From contig QKIQ01000070.1 of assembly GCA_003249555.1 (NCBI GenBank), positions 1 through 57,141 on the forward strand: a stretch of DNA of 57,141 bases. The letters are read 5' to 3'. Every line of letters starts with the position of its first letter. The stretch's first letter is position 1. The notes under the pieces are model-generated. The model had not been told where the DNA came from, made no database searches, and saw only the letters and a list, made by a program, of their open reading frames with translations. Below are positions 1 to 8,350 of the stretch, piece after piece. The position numbers and the translations under genes are program-made. The DNA is from Clostridia bacterium. GTDB taxonomy: Bacteria > Bacillota > Clostridia > Christensenellales > SZUA-584.

Positions 1-135
1 CGCTTGCATTTAAGCGAGCAGCAGCTTAAAGAAGAGCCGCTGGCCGGCGGTATATTCGCATTTGAGATCGATTGCAAAGGTTATTCACATGACTACTGTA
101 AAAGTATGAAAAAGGCTGAACACAAAGATATATAA
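1..135 (+). CDS. C-terminal end of an unrecognised protein (5' truncated by window)
   Basis: An open frame runs in from the window edge and ends at TAA (133-135), giving about 44 residues that include the segment EEPLAGGIFAFEIDCKG. No start lies in the window, so this is the tail of a longer gene. I do not recognise the family. A strong intrinsic terminator follows about 50 bases later, which supports a real transcription unit ending here. It sits upstream of the tungsten-cofactor genes but the terminator and a new promoter separate the two, so a functional link is only possible. Confidence 0.5.
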   Translation, partial: RLHLSEQQLKEEPLAGGIFAFEIDCKGYSHDYCKSMKKAEHKDI

Positions 136-183
136 TCGTGAGGCGCCTGAATAATGAAAAAAGCTTTTTGTGCTTGAGTATGC

Positions 184-219
184 GTCTCTGTCCAATGTGG
201 ATAGAGACTATATTTTTTT
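184..219 (+). terminator. Intrinsic terminator after the truncated first gene
   Basis: An 11-bp stem (184-194 with 198-208, one G-U pair) closes a three-base ATG loop and is followed by a T-rich run, TATATTTTTTT. This is a textbook rho-independent terminator reading rightward. Confidence 0.85.
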
Positions 220-251
220 CAACCTCTTGAGTTAATCAAATCACAGTATTT

Positions 252-280
252 TTGCTTTCGTTTCTTGACTCATGTATAAT
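252..280 (+). promoter_or_regulatory. Sigma-A type promoter for the tungsten-cofactor operon
   Basis: TTGCTT at 252-257 and a perfect TATAAT at 275-280 are separated by 17 bases. Transcription would start near 287, about 25 bases before the ATG at 313, with a GAGGAG ribosome binding site in between. Confidence 0.75.
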
Positions 281-312
281 ATTAACGACTGCATAAGATA
301 CAGAGGAGAGTT

Positions 313-1422
313 ATGGATCAACTGAAAAAACTATATATTGAGCCGACATCAAATTGTAATTTGCAATGCGAAATGTGCTTTCGTCATACGTGGTTTGGCG
401 AGAAGTTCTGTGACTTGGATTTTGATCTGTTCATGAAAGTTCTTGAGACTATGCCTCACGAAACACGGACGGTGTTTTTTGGGGGCATGGGCGAGCCATT
501 GTTTCATCACAAGATTATTGATATGGTCGCAAAATGCAGTCAGCGCAATTTAAATGTAGAGTTACTGACTAACGGGACATTGCTGAACGAAGACTTTTCC
601 AAAGATTTAATGGATGCAGGGCTCAATAAGCTCTGGGTTTCAATGGATACGCTTGAACCTGCCGGAAATAATGGTATGGGTCATCCGATGGCTGAGAGCA
701 TACTGGAAAGGATAAAAACCTTTAACCGTGTGCGGTATCTTAATCATTTTGCGGTAAAGCTCGGCATCACTTTTGTGGCAACAAAAAGCAATGTGTCGCA
801 GCTTGCACATATTCCCTATTTTATTGAAAGATACGGAATCAGCGATGTCAATGTGTCCAATTTGTATCCGTCGGATAAAGTGGCATGGAACGAGTCGTTG
901 TATCAAAGGACTTTAAGCATGTCGATCGGGTCAGATGTGTTTGGAAGCGGCCGCCCGGTTGTGGACGTTCCGTATATGGATTTTGACTTGCCTGAAGTGA
1001 AGGAAGGGCTTTCGGGTATGTTTTCCAGGATGAACTTTAATCTGAAGGTTTCCGGCGTACCGGTGCCGCGGCGATCTCAGTTTTGCCCATTTATAAACGA
1101 CGGGACATCATTTGTGAGAAGCGACGGTGAAGTCAGCCCGTGTATGGCGCTGCTTCACAACGGGACAACTGTGCTTGGGGATACAGAAAGAAAAGTGTAT
1201 CATCATTCGTTCGGAAATATAAATGAATCGGGCTTAAAGGATATTTGGGAGTCGGATGATTATGTTCGGTTTAGAGAACGGGTTTTGGAATTTTCCTTTT
1301 CTCCCTGCATGAATTGTGGCCATTGCTCGTATCCCGAGGAAAATGAAACGGACTGCTTCGGGAACATTAAGCCGACGTGCGGTGCATGCCTTTGGTCTGA
1401 AGGGCTTCTTAGCTGCCCATAG
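313..1422 (+). CDS. Radical SAM/SPASM protein, tungsten oxidoreductase cofactor maturase-like
   Basis: Near the start is the radical SAM cluster motif CNLQCEMC (C-x3-C-x2-C), which binds the 4Fe-4S cluster that cleaves S-adenosylmethionine; a GGMGEPL segment follows, matching the SAM-binding GGE-type motif. The last 80 residues hold many cysteines (CMNCGHC and later CGAC) typical of a SPASM domain carrying auxiliary iron-sulfur clusters. The 369-residue length fits the tungsten-containing aldehyde ferredoxin oxidoreductase cofactor-modifying family. The neighbours are a ThiF/MoeB-like protein, a MoaD-like protein and the oxidoreductase itself, so a role in maturing the tungstopterin or the enzyme is well supported by context. 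The exact substrate is not shown by the sequence. The start at 313 has GAGGAG just upstream. Confidence 0.85.
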   Translation: MDQLKKLYIEPTSNCNLQCEMCFRHTWFGEKFCDLDFDLFMKVLETMPHETRTVFFGGMGEPLFHHKIIDMVAKCSQRNLNVELLTNGTLLNEDFSKDLMDAGLNKLWVSMDTLEPAGNNGMGHPMAESILERIKTFNRVRYLNHFAVKLGITFVATKSNVSQLAHIPYFIERYGISDVNVSNLYPSDKVAWNESLYQRTLSMSIGSDVFGSGRPVVDVPYMDFDLPEVKEGLSGMFSRMNFNLKVSGVPVPRRSQFCPFINDGTSFVRSDGEVSPCMALLHNGTTVLGDTERKVYHHSFGNINESGLKDIWESDDYVRFRERVLEFSFSPCMNCGHCSYPEENETDCFGNIKPTCGACLWSEGLLSCP

Positions 1423-1506
1423 ATCGAAAGAATCTATAAAATTTTGGATTTAAGCCATACAAATATAAACTCTGCTTTGGCGCAGAAATAATGAGGAGGC
1501 CTTGCA

Positions 1507-2226
1507 ATGGAGGTAAGGTACGAACGACAGGTGCTGATGGATGAAGTTGGATATGACGGGCAAAAAAAGCTTAAGGATGCGCGTGTATTGATAATTGGTG
1601 CCGGCGGGCTTGGATGCCCGGTTTTGACTTATCTTGCCTGTGCGGGCGTCGGTTTTTTGCGGATTGCTGACAACGATGTGGTCAGCGAATCCAATTTGAA
1701 TCGGCAGTTTTTGTATGGTCCGCATTGTATCGGAAAGGAAAAGGCGCTGACAGCCAAAGAGTCTTTAATTCGACAAAACCCGAATATAAAAATAGAAGCG
1801 TTATTCGAGCGCGTCAATGAGGATAATGCGGAGAGAATGCTGAACGGTGTTCAGATTGTCGTGGACTGCGTGGATAATGCTGAGACTAGGCTGATCATGA
1901 ACCGCGCATGCTTATACACAGATATCCCGCTCGTGGAAGGCGGGGTAGAAGGGTATTACGGTTTTGCCACAGTCGTCAAAAAAGAATTTGCCTGTCTAGA
2001 ATGTATGGGATACCGAGCAGAAGATACCCGGGCGACTGTGCCCGTTTTAGGTGTGACGGCAGGTATCATCGGCATGATTCAAGCAAACGAGTGCATTCGT
2101 TTGATTTTAGGTCTTGAGCCTGCCCTATATGGAAAGATTCTCCAGTACGACGGTCACCACGCGACAATGCGACAAGTGGATGTGAAGATCGATCCGAATT
2201 GCGGGGCGCATAAGCATTTGAGGTGA
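1507..2226 (+). CDS. ThiF/MoeB/HesA-family E1-like adenylyltransferase
   Basis: The nucleotide-binding loop GAGGLGCPVLTYLACAGVG lies near residues 29-47 and the E1-type segment CVDNAETR near 123. Such proteins adenylate the C-terminus of a ubiquitin-like sulfur carrier (MoaD or ThiS), here very probably the small protein encoded next door, to deliver sulfur to the pterin dithiolene. The first zinc pair CLEC is present, but the second is C-x2-H (NCGAH) instead of C-x2-C, so zinc may be held by three cysteines and a histidine. At 239 residues it has no rhodanese extension. A perfect GAGGAGG lies seven bases before the ATG. It follows the radical SAM gene by 84 bases and is presumably co-transcribed with it. 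Confidence 0.85.
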   Translation: MEVRYERQVLMDEVGYDGQKKLKDARVLIIGAGGLGCPVLTYLACAGVGFLRIADNDVVSESNLNRQFLYGPHCIGKEKALTAKESLIRQNPNIKIEALFERVNEDNAERMLNGVQIVVDCVDNAETRLIMNRACLYTDIPLVEGGVEGYYGFATVVKKEFACLECMGYRAEDTRATVPVLGVTAGIIGMIQANECIRLILGLEPALYGKILQYDGHHATMRQVDVKIDPNCGAHKHLR

Positions 2227-2380
2227 AGCAAGAAACAGAACAAGAAGCAAACATTTGGCTTGATTGAAAAAAACGATTATTATAAAATAAACTGCATAAA
2301 AATGAATTGATGTAAACGATCAAGGATTATGTCATGAAATCAGGATAGAGCATATGCTTAAACAAAAGGAGTGCGTTATT

Positions 2381-2617
2381 ATGGTAAAAGTGACTTTCTT
2401 AGGGCCTTTCGGGAACCTCATGCCAGAGGAAGATGATAATGGCTATTGGAACGTCGAGGCTGACGGAAAAACGGTGGAAGAGTTGATTCAAAGCACGAAG
2501 GTCAAAGATTCTAAGATGGGTTATTCGATACTTGTCAATGAAGTGAAACAGCCAAAGGAGTATGTGCTAAAAGATGGTGATTCGTTGTCCATTTTTCCGT
2601 TGTTTTATGCCGGCTGA
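2381..2617 (+). CDS. MoaD/ThiS-like ubiquitin-fold sulfur carrier
   Basis: From the ATG at 2381 the protein has 78 residues. I prefer this start to the ATG at 2354 because AAAAGGAG lies nine bases before it and the product then begins with the beta strand VKVTFLGPFG typical of MoaD-like proteins. The segment LKDGDSLSIFPLFYAG matches the C-terminal part of the fold. The tail ends in Ala-Gly, not the usual Gly-Gly that is adenylated and thiocarboxylated; this is odd and noted separately. Position beside an E1-like protein and the tungsten enzyme argues for sulfur transfer in tungstopterin synthesis. Confidence 0.8.
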   Translation: MVKVTFLGPFGNLMPEEDDNGYWNVEADGKTVEELIQSTKVKDSKMGYSILVNEVKQPKEYVLKDGDSLSIFPLFYAG

Positions 2618-2689
2618 TATATGAATACGCTAAAACAATCAGCATCGGTAAAAAATGCAGCGGCACGGAAAGCAGAATATAAAATAAAA

Positions 2690-2722
2690 AAACCTTTGCA
2701 TCAAGAGGCTATGCAAAGGTTT
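2690..2722 (-). terminator. Terminator of the aldehyde:ferredoxin oxidoreductase gene
   Basis: A 12-bp stem (AAACCTTTGCA at 2690-2700 and its complement at 2712-2722) is followed, read leftward, by TTTTATTTTAT. It lies directly after the stop of the minus-strand gene at 2729 and may also stop rightward transcription from the MoaD-like gene. Confidence 0.8.
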
Positions 2723-2728
2723 GTGTTT

Positions 2729-4576
2729 CTATAAAGTGTCCAGCAGATCCAAACGAGCGAGGGTTTCTTTGGTGGGAATCCCGAATTCATCCCAGCCTCT
2801 AAGCTCGTAATAACGATCGAGCATACCGTCTATGTCCGGAATATTGTCGGCTGAACCGCCTGTCATTCTTCTCTTGCGCATTCTCGGCGGAAGTTTATCG
2901 TCCTTACGTGATTGACCGTCGCGCACAAGATACATTCTCTTAAGATTAAAGATACGCTCGCCGATTTTAATTAGCTCTTCTTTATCAAGATCCCAGCCTG
3001 TGATACAGTTTAGCCAAAAGAGGAAAAGCTCGCAGGTAGAATCTCCGATTCCGCCCAGCAGGAACTTGCAGCAAGTCATAGAGTCGCACAGGCACATGAT
3101 GTTTTCCAGCTCGAAATTCATCTCCGGTTTCTTTTCAGCGGAATGATTTTTAAGCTTAATCGGTTCGCCAAACCCGTATCCGCCATACATGCCGCCGTAT
3201 TCTTCACCATGACAGTTAGCGGAAAGGTGGCAGGCGCCACGTGGGCTGACTGCATACTGAAGCCCGATACTGTCGGCATACCTGGGGTCGTGAGCGGGGA
3301 ATTCCATTCCTCTTTGCTGAACAGCAAATTCAGAAGAAATACCGCCCAGTTCTTCAGCGGCAATTCTGGTGCCGTCGGCTAATAGTGCGCAGAAGTCTTC
3401 CCGAAACGCCATTTTTTTCAAGATGGTAATCATGTCTTCCGCATTTCCGAAACGCGCTTTGCAGCCCAATTGCTCCTCCGTGAGGAGGCCTCTTTCATAA
3501 GCTTCCATCGCAAAAGAAACCGCATTCGCTGCGCCGATCGTATCAAGACCGTACCTGTTGCAAAGCTCATTGGCATGGCAAATCGCGCCGAGATCATCGA
3601 TCATACAGTTTGGTCCAAACAGCGCGATGGTCTCATATTCCGGCCCGGCTGATTTCTCACATTTATACGGCCCTTCTTTTATTTCAACGACTCTTCCACA
3701 GCGAATGGAGCAGTTGGCACAGCTGTATCTTCCCGCCAGAAACGAGGCGTTCATCACAGGCGTGGAAATCGACTCGACGTTAAAACTACCTTCGGCCCAG
3801 TTCTTAACAGGTATGTCGCCAATTTCTTCAATAAACGGAATGGCACAAGACGTACCGCCCTCTCTCATGGCCTCCATATTATTCATGATAATCGGCGCCC
3901 ATTTTTTTACCGATTCGTTAAATTCCTTTTCTTTCACCACGGGCGTATCAATATTTCCGTCAACACTGATGGCTTTTAACCGTTTTGATCCCATGACGGC
4001 GCCGACGCCGCATCTTCCGGCAGTTCTTCCGTCTTCGCCGTCGTTCATGATGCAGGCAAGGCGCGAACACAATTCGCCGGCAACGCCGATTCCGCAAGTA
4101 CACGTCCTGCGGCCGTGCCTTTCTCGCAATATAACATCCGCTTCATAAGCATCTTTGCCCCACAAATCGGAGGCATCTAGCAATTCCGGCGTACCGTTAT
4201 TGATATTCAAATAAACGGGTTTTGGTGATATGCCGGTAAAAATGAGGCCGTCGTAGCCGGCTTTCTTGAGCCGCACGCCCCATTTCCCGCCGGAATTGGC
4301 TTCCCCGTATGAACCTGTAAGAGGAGAACGGGTAATAACTTCGTATCGGCCGGCGTTGGGCATTTTAGTTCCCTCAATCGGGCCGGTAAGAAATATGAGA
4401 AGGTTATCAGGGCCTAAGGGATCTGTCTCGGGGCCTGTTTCATCATATAGAATTCTGGCGCCCAAGCCGCTGCCTCCCAAATATTTTCGAAGCGTATCCT
4501 CATCGTAGAAGGTGTCTTTAAATTCGCCTTTGGTCAAATCAACGCGTAAAATTTTGCCTAAATATCCGCCTAGCAT
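2729..4576 (-). CDS. aor: Tungsten-containing aldehyde:ferredoxin oxidoreductase
   Basis: The 615 residues match the normal length of the family, which oxidises aldehydes to carboxylic acids with ferredoxin as electron acceptor in the cytoplasm. The N-terminal region has the family features GGSGLGARIL and SPLTGSYGEANSGGKWG. The 4Fe-4S ligands are visible as C286, C289 and C293 (CANCSIRC), with the fourth ligand in the DSMTCCKF segment near residue 502. The pterin-domain segment PRGACHLSA is also present. It is transcribed toward the radical SAM/ThiF/MoaD operon, so enzyme and maturation genes converge on a shared terminator region. The physiological aldehyde is not evident. The start MLGGYLGKILRVDLT is typical for the family. 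Confidence 0.95.
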   Translation of the reverse strand: MLGGYLGKILRVDLTKGEFKDTFYDEDTLRKYLGGSGLGARILYDETGPETDPLGPDNLLIFLTGPIEGTKMPNAGRYEVITRSPLTGSYGEANSGGKWGVRLKKAGYDGLIFTGISPKPVYLNINNGTPELLDASDLWGKDAYEADVILRERHGRRTCTCGIGVAGELCSRLACIMNDGEDGRTAGRCGVGAVMGSKRLKAISVDGNIDTPVVKEKEFNESVKKWAPIIMNNMEAMREGGTSCAIPFIEEIGDIPVKNWAEGSFNVESISTPVMNASFLAGRYSCANCSIRCGRVVEIKEGPYKCEKSAGPEYETIALFGPNCMIDDLGAICHANELCNRYGLDTIGAANAVSFAMEAYERGLLTEEQLGCKARFGNAEDMITILKKMAFREDFCALLADGTRIAAEELGGISSEFAVQQRGMEFPAHDPRYADSIGLQYAVSPRGACHLSANCHGEEYGGMYGGYGFGEPIKLKNHSAEKKPEMNFELENIMCLCDSMTCCKFLLGGIGDSTCELFLFWLNCITGWDLDKEELIKIGERIFNLKRMYLVRDGQSRKDDKLPPRMRKRRMTGGSADNIPDIDGMLDRYYELRGWDEFGIPTKETLARLDLLDTL

Positions 4577-4737
4577 ATGACATCATCCTCATCTCAAAAA
4601 TAATATGATTTACGTAGTTTTTTGTTACTATTATTATTTCACAGTATACAAAAAAACGCAAGAGAATCATTCCTTTTTGAGAGTTTAAAGTATACACTAA
4701 TTACGAGAGAACAAATAATTAATATTAATACTTTTTG

Positions 4738-4746
4738 TGATATAAT
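4738..4746 (+). promoter_or_regulatory. Extended -10 promoter candidate for the sensory operon
   Basis: TGATATAAT at 4738-4746 matches the extended -10 element TG-N-TATAAT. The region is very AT-rich and no good -35 hexamer is seen. It lies 80 bases before the first gene of the signalling operon at 4828. Confidence 0.45.
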
Positions 4747-4827
4747 AATATATCAACTGAGAAAAAAACTTCAAGAATCTGAATAAAAAAATAAATGATA
4801 GTGTTATTCGTTGGAATGGAGTAGGAA

Positions 4828-5214
4828 ATGGAAAGAAAACGTCATGAATTTATCGTTTCCAAGCTTAATACCGTTTCACGCATGGTCATTCTAAACAAAA
4901 AACAGGATGCCCTCGAATTATTAGATAGAGTCATCAGATACGAACGCTATCTTGCCAGTCGAAACAATGGGATGACAGAGCTCAGGCACGAGCTTAATCG
5001 GGTTGCTGAGTTTGTGAGCCTGTATAACGCTGGTTTGTCTATTAAAGTTCGATGTGATCTTCGTTGTTCGGCGCGACAGGATATGGAGGTGGTGAGGGGC
5101 CATATTGTCAGGCAGGCAGAACGTGTACTGTTTGAGGTCATGAATGAAGGCCAGCATTTTGTTTTGTGTTTAAACGATCAGTTGAGGATAAATATAAGGG
5201 TTGATGTGGAATGA
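4828..5214 (+). CDS. Stand-alone LytS/YesM-type kinase-core-like fragment (no catalytic residues)
   Basis: This 128-residue soluble protein has no signal peptide or membrane segment. By eye, residues about 28-108 align with residues about 325-400 of the histidine kinase two genes downstream: IRYERYLASRN with LRYNLYGNSK, LRHELNRVAEFVSLYNAG with LKKELDILYEYVAIQRFR, and VRQAERVLFEVMNEG with LILQPLVENAITHG. That region of a LytS-type kinase runs from the helix after the phosphorylated histidine up to the N box. The small protein lacks the histidine and the asparagine of the N box, so it should be inactive and may act as an adaptor or regulator of the kinase. It is the first gene of an operon in which each stop overlaps the next start by four bases. 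The homology is my manual alignment and needs a profile search. Confidence 0.6.
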   Translation: MERKRHEFIVSKLNTVSRMVILNKKQDALELLDRVIRYERYLASRNNGMTELRHELNRVAEFVSLYNAGLSIKVRCDLRCSARQDMEVVRGHIVRQAERVLFEVMNEGQHFVLCLNDQLRINIRVDVE

Positions 5215-6110
5215 AAAACAGCTATTTTTGGGGAATCGTTATTGTCTTGGCGTTACTGCTGTCTGCGTTGGTGTATCCTACTTTTTTTACTGATGATAGC
5301 AACGATGCACTGTCGGAAGATGTTTATGTGCTGAGGATGGTGGTTGCGGCGGATGAGGATGATCCATCTGCGGCAGGTGCCAGATGCTTTGCGGATTTGG
5401 TGGAAAACAGGAGTGAAGGGCGTATTCGCATAGTGACCAGTTATGAGACCGATAATGCGCAAAACATCGTCAGCCAGCTGTCCTTTGGAGGAATAGATTT
5501 TGCGGTGCTATCCTGTGCCGATTTACCCTCTGAGGTAATGAACGAGGTGATAAATTTGGAGGGAACCCGACAATACGAACAGATAGAGGGTTGCTTTAAT
5601 AATAGGAAGGCTGATGTGCTGGACGAGCTTCGTATGGAGCAACTGCTGCCTTTGGTTTTGTACCGAACCTCTGAAAGTTGTGTTTTCAGTAACGAGTCGC
5701 TGGACGAAGCGATTTCCAATAGAATAGGCGTTCCAAGGGGCGAACGTTTTTCTGATGCGGTAAGAAAGCTCGGTTCAACTCCCGTATTTGTGGATAGGGA
5801 AAACAGATACCGGTATTTAAGCGAGGGTACCATAGCCGGCATCATGTGTGAACTGACTCAATACCTAAACATCCATAGAAACACCACTGCAGATCATGTT
5901 TTAATCATTGAGGAGGACATAATGCCGAATATGCTGGTCGCCAGCTTTCTTAATTATGGTGCGATGCAGATGGAGGACAAAGACATGATAATGGAATGCG
6001 CGGCGGATTCATATTTAGTACAGAAGACGGAGTTTGACGCTCTGATGACGGACATAGATCAGCGCCTGCGCGAGCTTGGTATTATTATCAAAAGGACGGC
6101 TCTGAAGTGA
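5211..6110 (+). CDS. Membrane-anchored TRAP (DctP-like) binding protein, probable sensor
   Basis: A single hydrophobic N-terminal segment (residues about 5-27) without a lipobox cysteine should anchor the protein in the membrane with its bulk outside. After it, VYVLRMVVAADEDDPSAAG and the segment GRIRIVTSYETDNAQNIVSQLSFGGIDFAVLS follow the layout of a DctP-type solute-binding fold and resemble the start of the DctP encoded at 8481, although strongly diverged. With 299 residues it is slightly shorter than DctP. It sits between the kinase-like fragment and the kinase, with four-base overlaps to both, which suggests that it presents ligand to the kinase and does not serve transport. Ligand identity is unknown. 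Confidence 0.65.
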   Translation: MKNSYFWGIVIVLALLLSALVYPTFFTDDSNDALSEDVYVLRMVVAADEDDPSAAGARCFADLVENRSEGRIRIVTSYETDNAQNIVSQLSFGGIDFAVLSCADLPSEVMNEVINLEGTRQYEQIEGCFNNRKADVLDELRMEQLLPLVLYRTSESCVFSNESLDEAISNRIGVPRGERFSDAVRKLGSTPVFVDRENRYRYLSEGTIAGIMCELTQYLNIHRNTTADHVLIIEEDIMPNMLVASFLNYGAMQMEDKDMIMECAADSYLVQKTEFDALMTDIDQRLRELGIIIKRTALK

Positions 6111-7588
6111 AAAAAAAGCCGATAAAGGATAAGCTTAGCTCCGTGACATTAAAACTGAATATATTATTTCTAATCGTTGTGACATTTGTCGGTGTTTTTG
6201 CGGTGTTTGTAAACAATAAAAACACACAAATAATGAACAGCCATATCGACAATACGGAGTCTTATTATAACGTTTTAAATATTCGCAACGGTATGGGAAA
6301 GTGCCTTGAAAAATTCGACGATTTTATCGATACGGGGGCGCTTTCGTATTTGATTGAATATAACGACAATATGCAGGCGGTGCGCGAAACGCTGTATGGT
6401 CTCAAATATAAAAGGGACGATGCAAAGGAGGTTTCGTTGGTGAGTGCGCTTGAAAAATCGCTTAAATCGTATAACAACGAAGCAAATACAGCCCTCGGGA
6501 AATCAAAAAACAAGGATCAGGAGTATTTTGAAAGATATCATCGTTCAAGAGAAATATCGTCATTTATAAATAATTACTGCGATGAATTGTTAAACACGAT
6601 GATAGAGAACGAAATACAAAAAAAAGACGAACTGATTAATCAAAGGAATTTTGTACTGGGCATGTCTTTGGTGATGATGCTTCTGACAGCGGCGGCGGCA
6701 ATATTCTTTGCACTGTATTTCAATTTTTATATTACCCGTCCTATGAATAAGATGGAAAAGATGGCGAGAGGTATTGCGGCAGGGAATTTTGGTATGGCCG
6801 ATATTAAGGTAGAGTCTCAGGATGAGATGGGCCGCCTGGCGGGCACTTTCAATTATATGAAAAAGAAGGTGGGGCAAACCGTCAATCTGTTGAACGAGAA
6901 AGCGGAAATTGAGCAAAAGCTGCATAACGAACAGGTGAGAAACTTTGAACAGCTCACATTGATAAAGGAGACGAAGTTTCAGGCGCTTCAGGCACAGATA
7001 AACCCCCATTTTTTGTTTAACACCCTCAATTCCATATCTCGCGCAATTACGTTGGGTAAAAAGGCGGAAGGTGAGATGCTGGTAAACGCCATGAGCAATA
7101 TTTTAAGGTATAATCTATACGGCAACAGTAAGATGGTATCTTTAAAAAAAGAGCTTGATATTTTGTATGAATACGTGGCAATACAAAGATTCAGGTTTGG
7201 GAATCGGATTGAGTTTTCGGAGAAGGAATATGGCACGCCAAAGGGTTATGTGAAAATACCGCCGCTGATTCTTCAGCCATTGGTGGAAAACGCGATAACT
7301 CATGGGATGGAAAACAAGGCCTCCGGCGGTAAAATCGGAGTTCGAGTCAGATATGGTTTAAAGCACGTTGTCATTGTCATTGTCGACAACGGTTCGGGTA
7401 TAGCGCCAAAGATGCTTGAACATATATTGAGCGGACGAAAGATAGACAACGATGACAGTGGTATCGGCCTTAATAATGTCAGGGAAAGATTGCAGATATT
7501 TGCCGGAGAGAATTGCTTCAAACTCAAAAGTAAGGTCGGCTTCGGTACGGTGGCAAAGATTGTGCTAACATATGAGGGGGAAAAATGA
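6107..7588 (+). CDS. Two-component sensor histidine kinase, LytS/YesM type, with HAMP domain
   Basis: Starts at GTG, overlapping the previous stop. Membrane segments lie at about residues 15-37 and 181-208 and flank an extracellular domain of about 140 residues. A HAMP region follows (about 209-260), then the phosphoacceptor motif QINPHFLFNTLNSI with His301, and the ATP-binding N box LVENAITHG (Asn394) and G box IVDNGSGI. All catalytic elements look intact. In this operon it presumably receives a signal from the binding-protein-like sensor and phosphorylates the response regulator encoded immediately downstream, to control the TRAP transporter genes. Confidence 0.92.
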   Translation: MKKKPIKDKLSSVTLKLNILFLIVVTFVGVFAVFVNNKNTQIMNSHIDNTESYYNVLNIRNGMGKCLEKFDDFIDTGALSYLIEYNDNMQAVRETLYGLKYKRDDAKEVSLVSALEKSLKSYNNEANTALGKSKNKDQEYFERYHRSREISSFINNYCDELLNTMIENEIQKKDELINQRNFVLGMSLVMMLLTAAAAIFFALYFNFYITRPMNKMEKMARGIAAGNFGMADIKVESQDEMGRLAGTFNYMKKKVGQTVNLLNEKAEIEQKLHNEQVRNFEQLTLIKETKFQALQAQINPHFLFNTLNSISRAITLGKKAEGEMLVNAMSNILRYNLYGNSKMVSLKKELDILYEYVAIQRFRFGNRIEFSEKEYGTPKGYVKIPPLILQPLVENAITHGMENKASGGKIGVRVRYGLKHVVIVIVDNGSGIAPKMLEHILSGRKIDNDDSGIGLNNVRERLQIFAGENCFKLKSKVGFGTVAKIVLTYEGEK

Positions 7589-8304
7589 GCAAACTTTTAA
7601 TTGTGGACGATGAATCCATAGAGCGAGAGACGATTCGTTATTTTGTGGAAAGCGCCAGCCTGCCTTTTACTGCTATATTGGAAGCGGATAATGGACGTGA
7701 CGCATTGGAAACAAGCAAAGCGGAGCAGCCTGATGTGATATTGTCAGATATTAAAATGCCTGTCTGTTCGGGAACGGAGTTTGTTAAACAACTGCGGGAG
7801 ACGGGGCTTGATGCTGTCGTCATATTTTCCACTGCATATAACTATTTCGAATATGCCGTATCAGCAATAAAACTGGGCGCATTCGATTTTATCCTAAAGC
7901 CTATCTCTAAAGATGTATTGCTTGAGGTGCTTGAAAAGGCCCTGTGTTCGCGGATGGGAAAGATTGAAGCGGTATCTCCCGAAATAGCGGAAGTCAAAAA
8001 ATATATAGAAATTCATTATCTTGAAAAGCTGTCTTTGGACGACATTGCCGATCGGGTGGGCTTCAGTAAATATCACCTGAGCCGCATTTTTAAGCAGGCC
8101 ACGGGTTACACCATATTCGACTACATCACCATGCTGAGAATGAATGATGCAAAAGAGCTTCTTGCCCGAAAAAACATGTCTGTAAAGGAAATCGGCGCGC
8201 TGCTTGGGTACTGCGACCCAAATTATTTCACCTGCGTATTTAAAAAGGAATTCGACGTAAGTCCCACCGAATTCAGACACAACGCATTAAATAAAAACTA
8301 TTGA
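7585..8304 (+). CDS. Response regulator with AraC-type DNA-binding domain
   Basis: The receiver domain shows the acidic pair DD (residues 8-9), the phosphorylation site Asp55 in ILSDIKMP and the conserved lysine in LKPIS. Residues about 130-235 form an AraC-type double helix-turn-helix (LSLDDIADRVGFSKYHLSRIFK and IGALLGYCDPNYFTCVFKKEF). The YesN-like receiver-AraC layout is the normal partner of YesM/LytS-type kinases. ATG overlaps the kinase stop by four bases, so translation is coupled. The likely target is the dctP promoter region just downstream, which contains an inverted repeat. Confidence 0.93.
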   Translation: MSKLLIVDDESIERETIRYFVESASLPFTAILEADNGRDALETSKAEQPDVILSDIKMPVCSGTEFVKQLRETGLDAVVIFSTAYNYFEYAVSAIKLGAFDFILKPISKDVLLEVLEKALCSRMGKIEAVSPEIAEVKKYIEIHYLEKLSLDDIADRVGFSKYHLSRIFKQATGYTIFDYITMLRMNDAKELLARKNMSVKEIGALLGYCDPNYFTCVFKKEFDVSPTEFRHNALNKNY

Positions 8305-8350
8305 TTTATTGCACAAATTAGCAATATCACAAAGGGACAAGCATTATTTG

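Noticed and set aside
3558-4148. Long plus-strand frame of 196 codons inside the oxidoreductase gene
   Set aside because: It is antisense to conserved aldehyde:ferredoxin oxidoreductase sequence and has no ribosome binding site; it is a codon-bias shadow.
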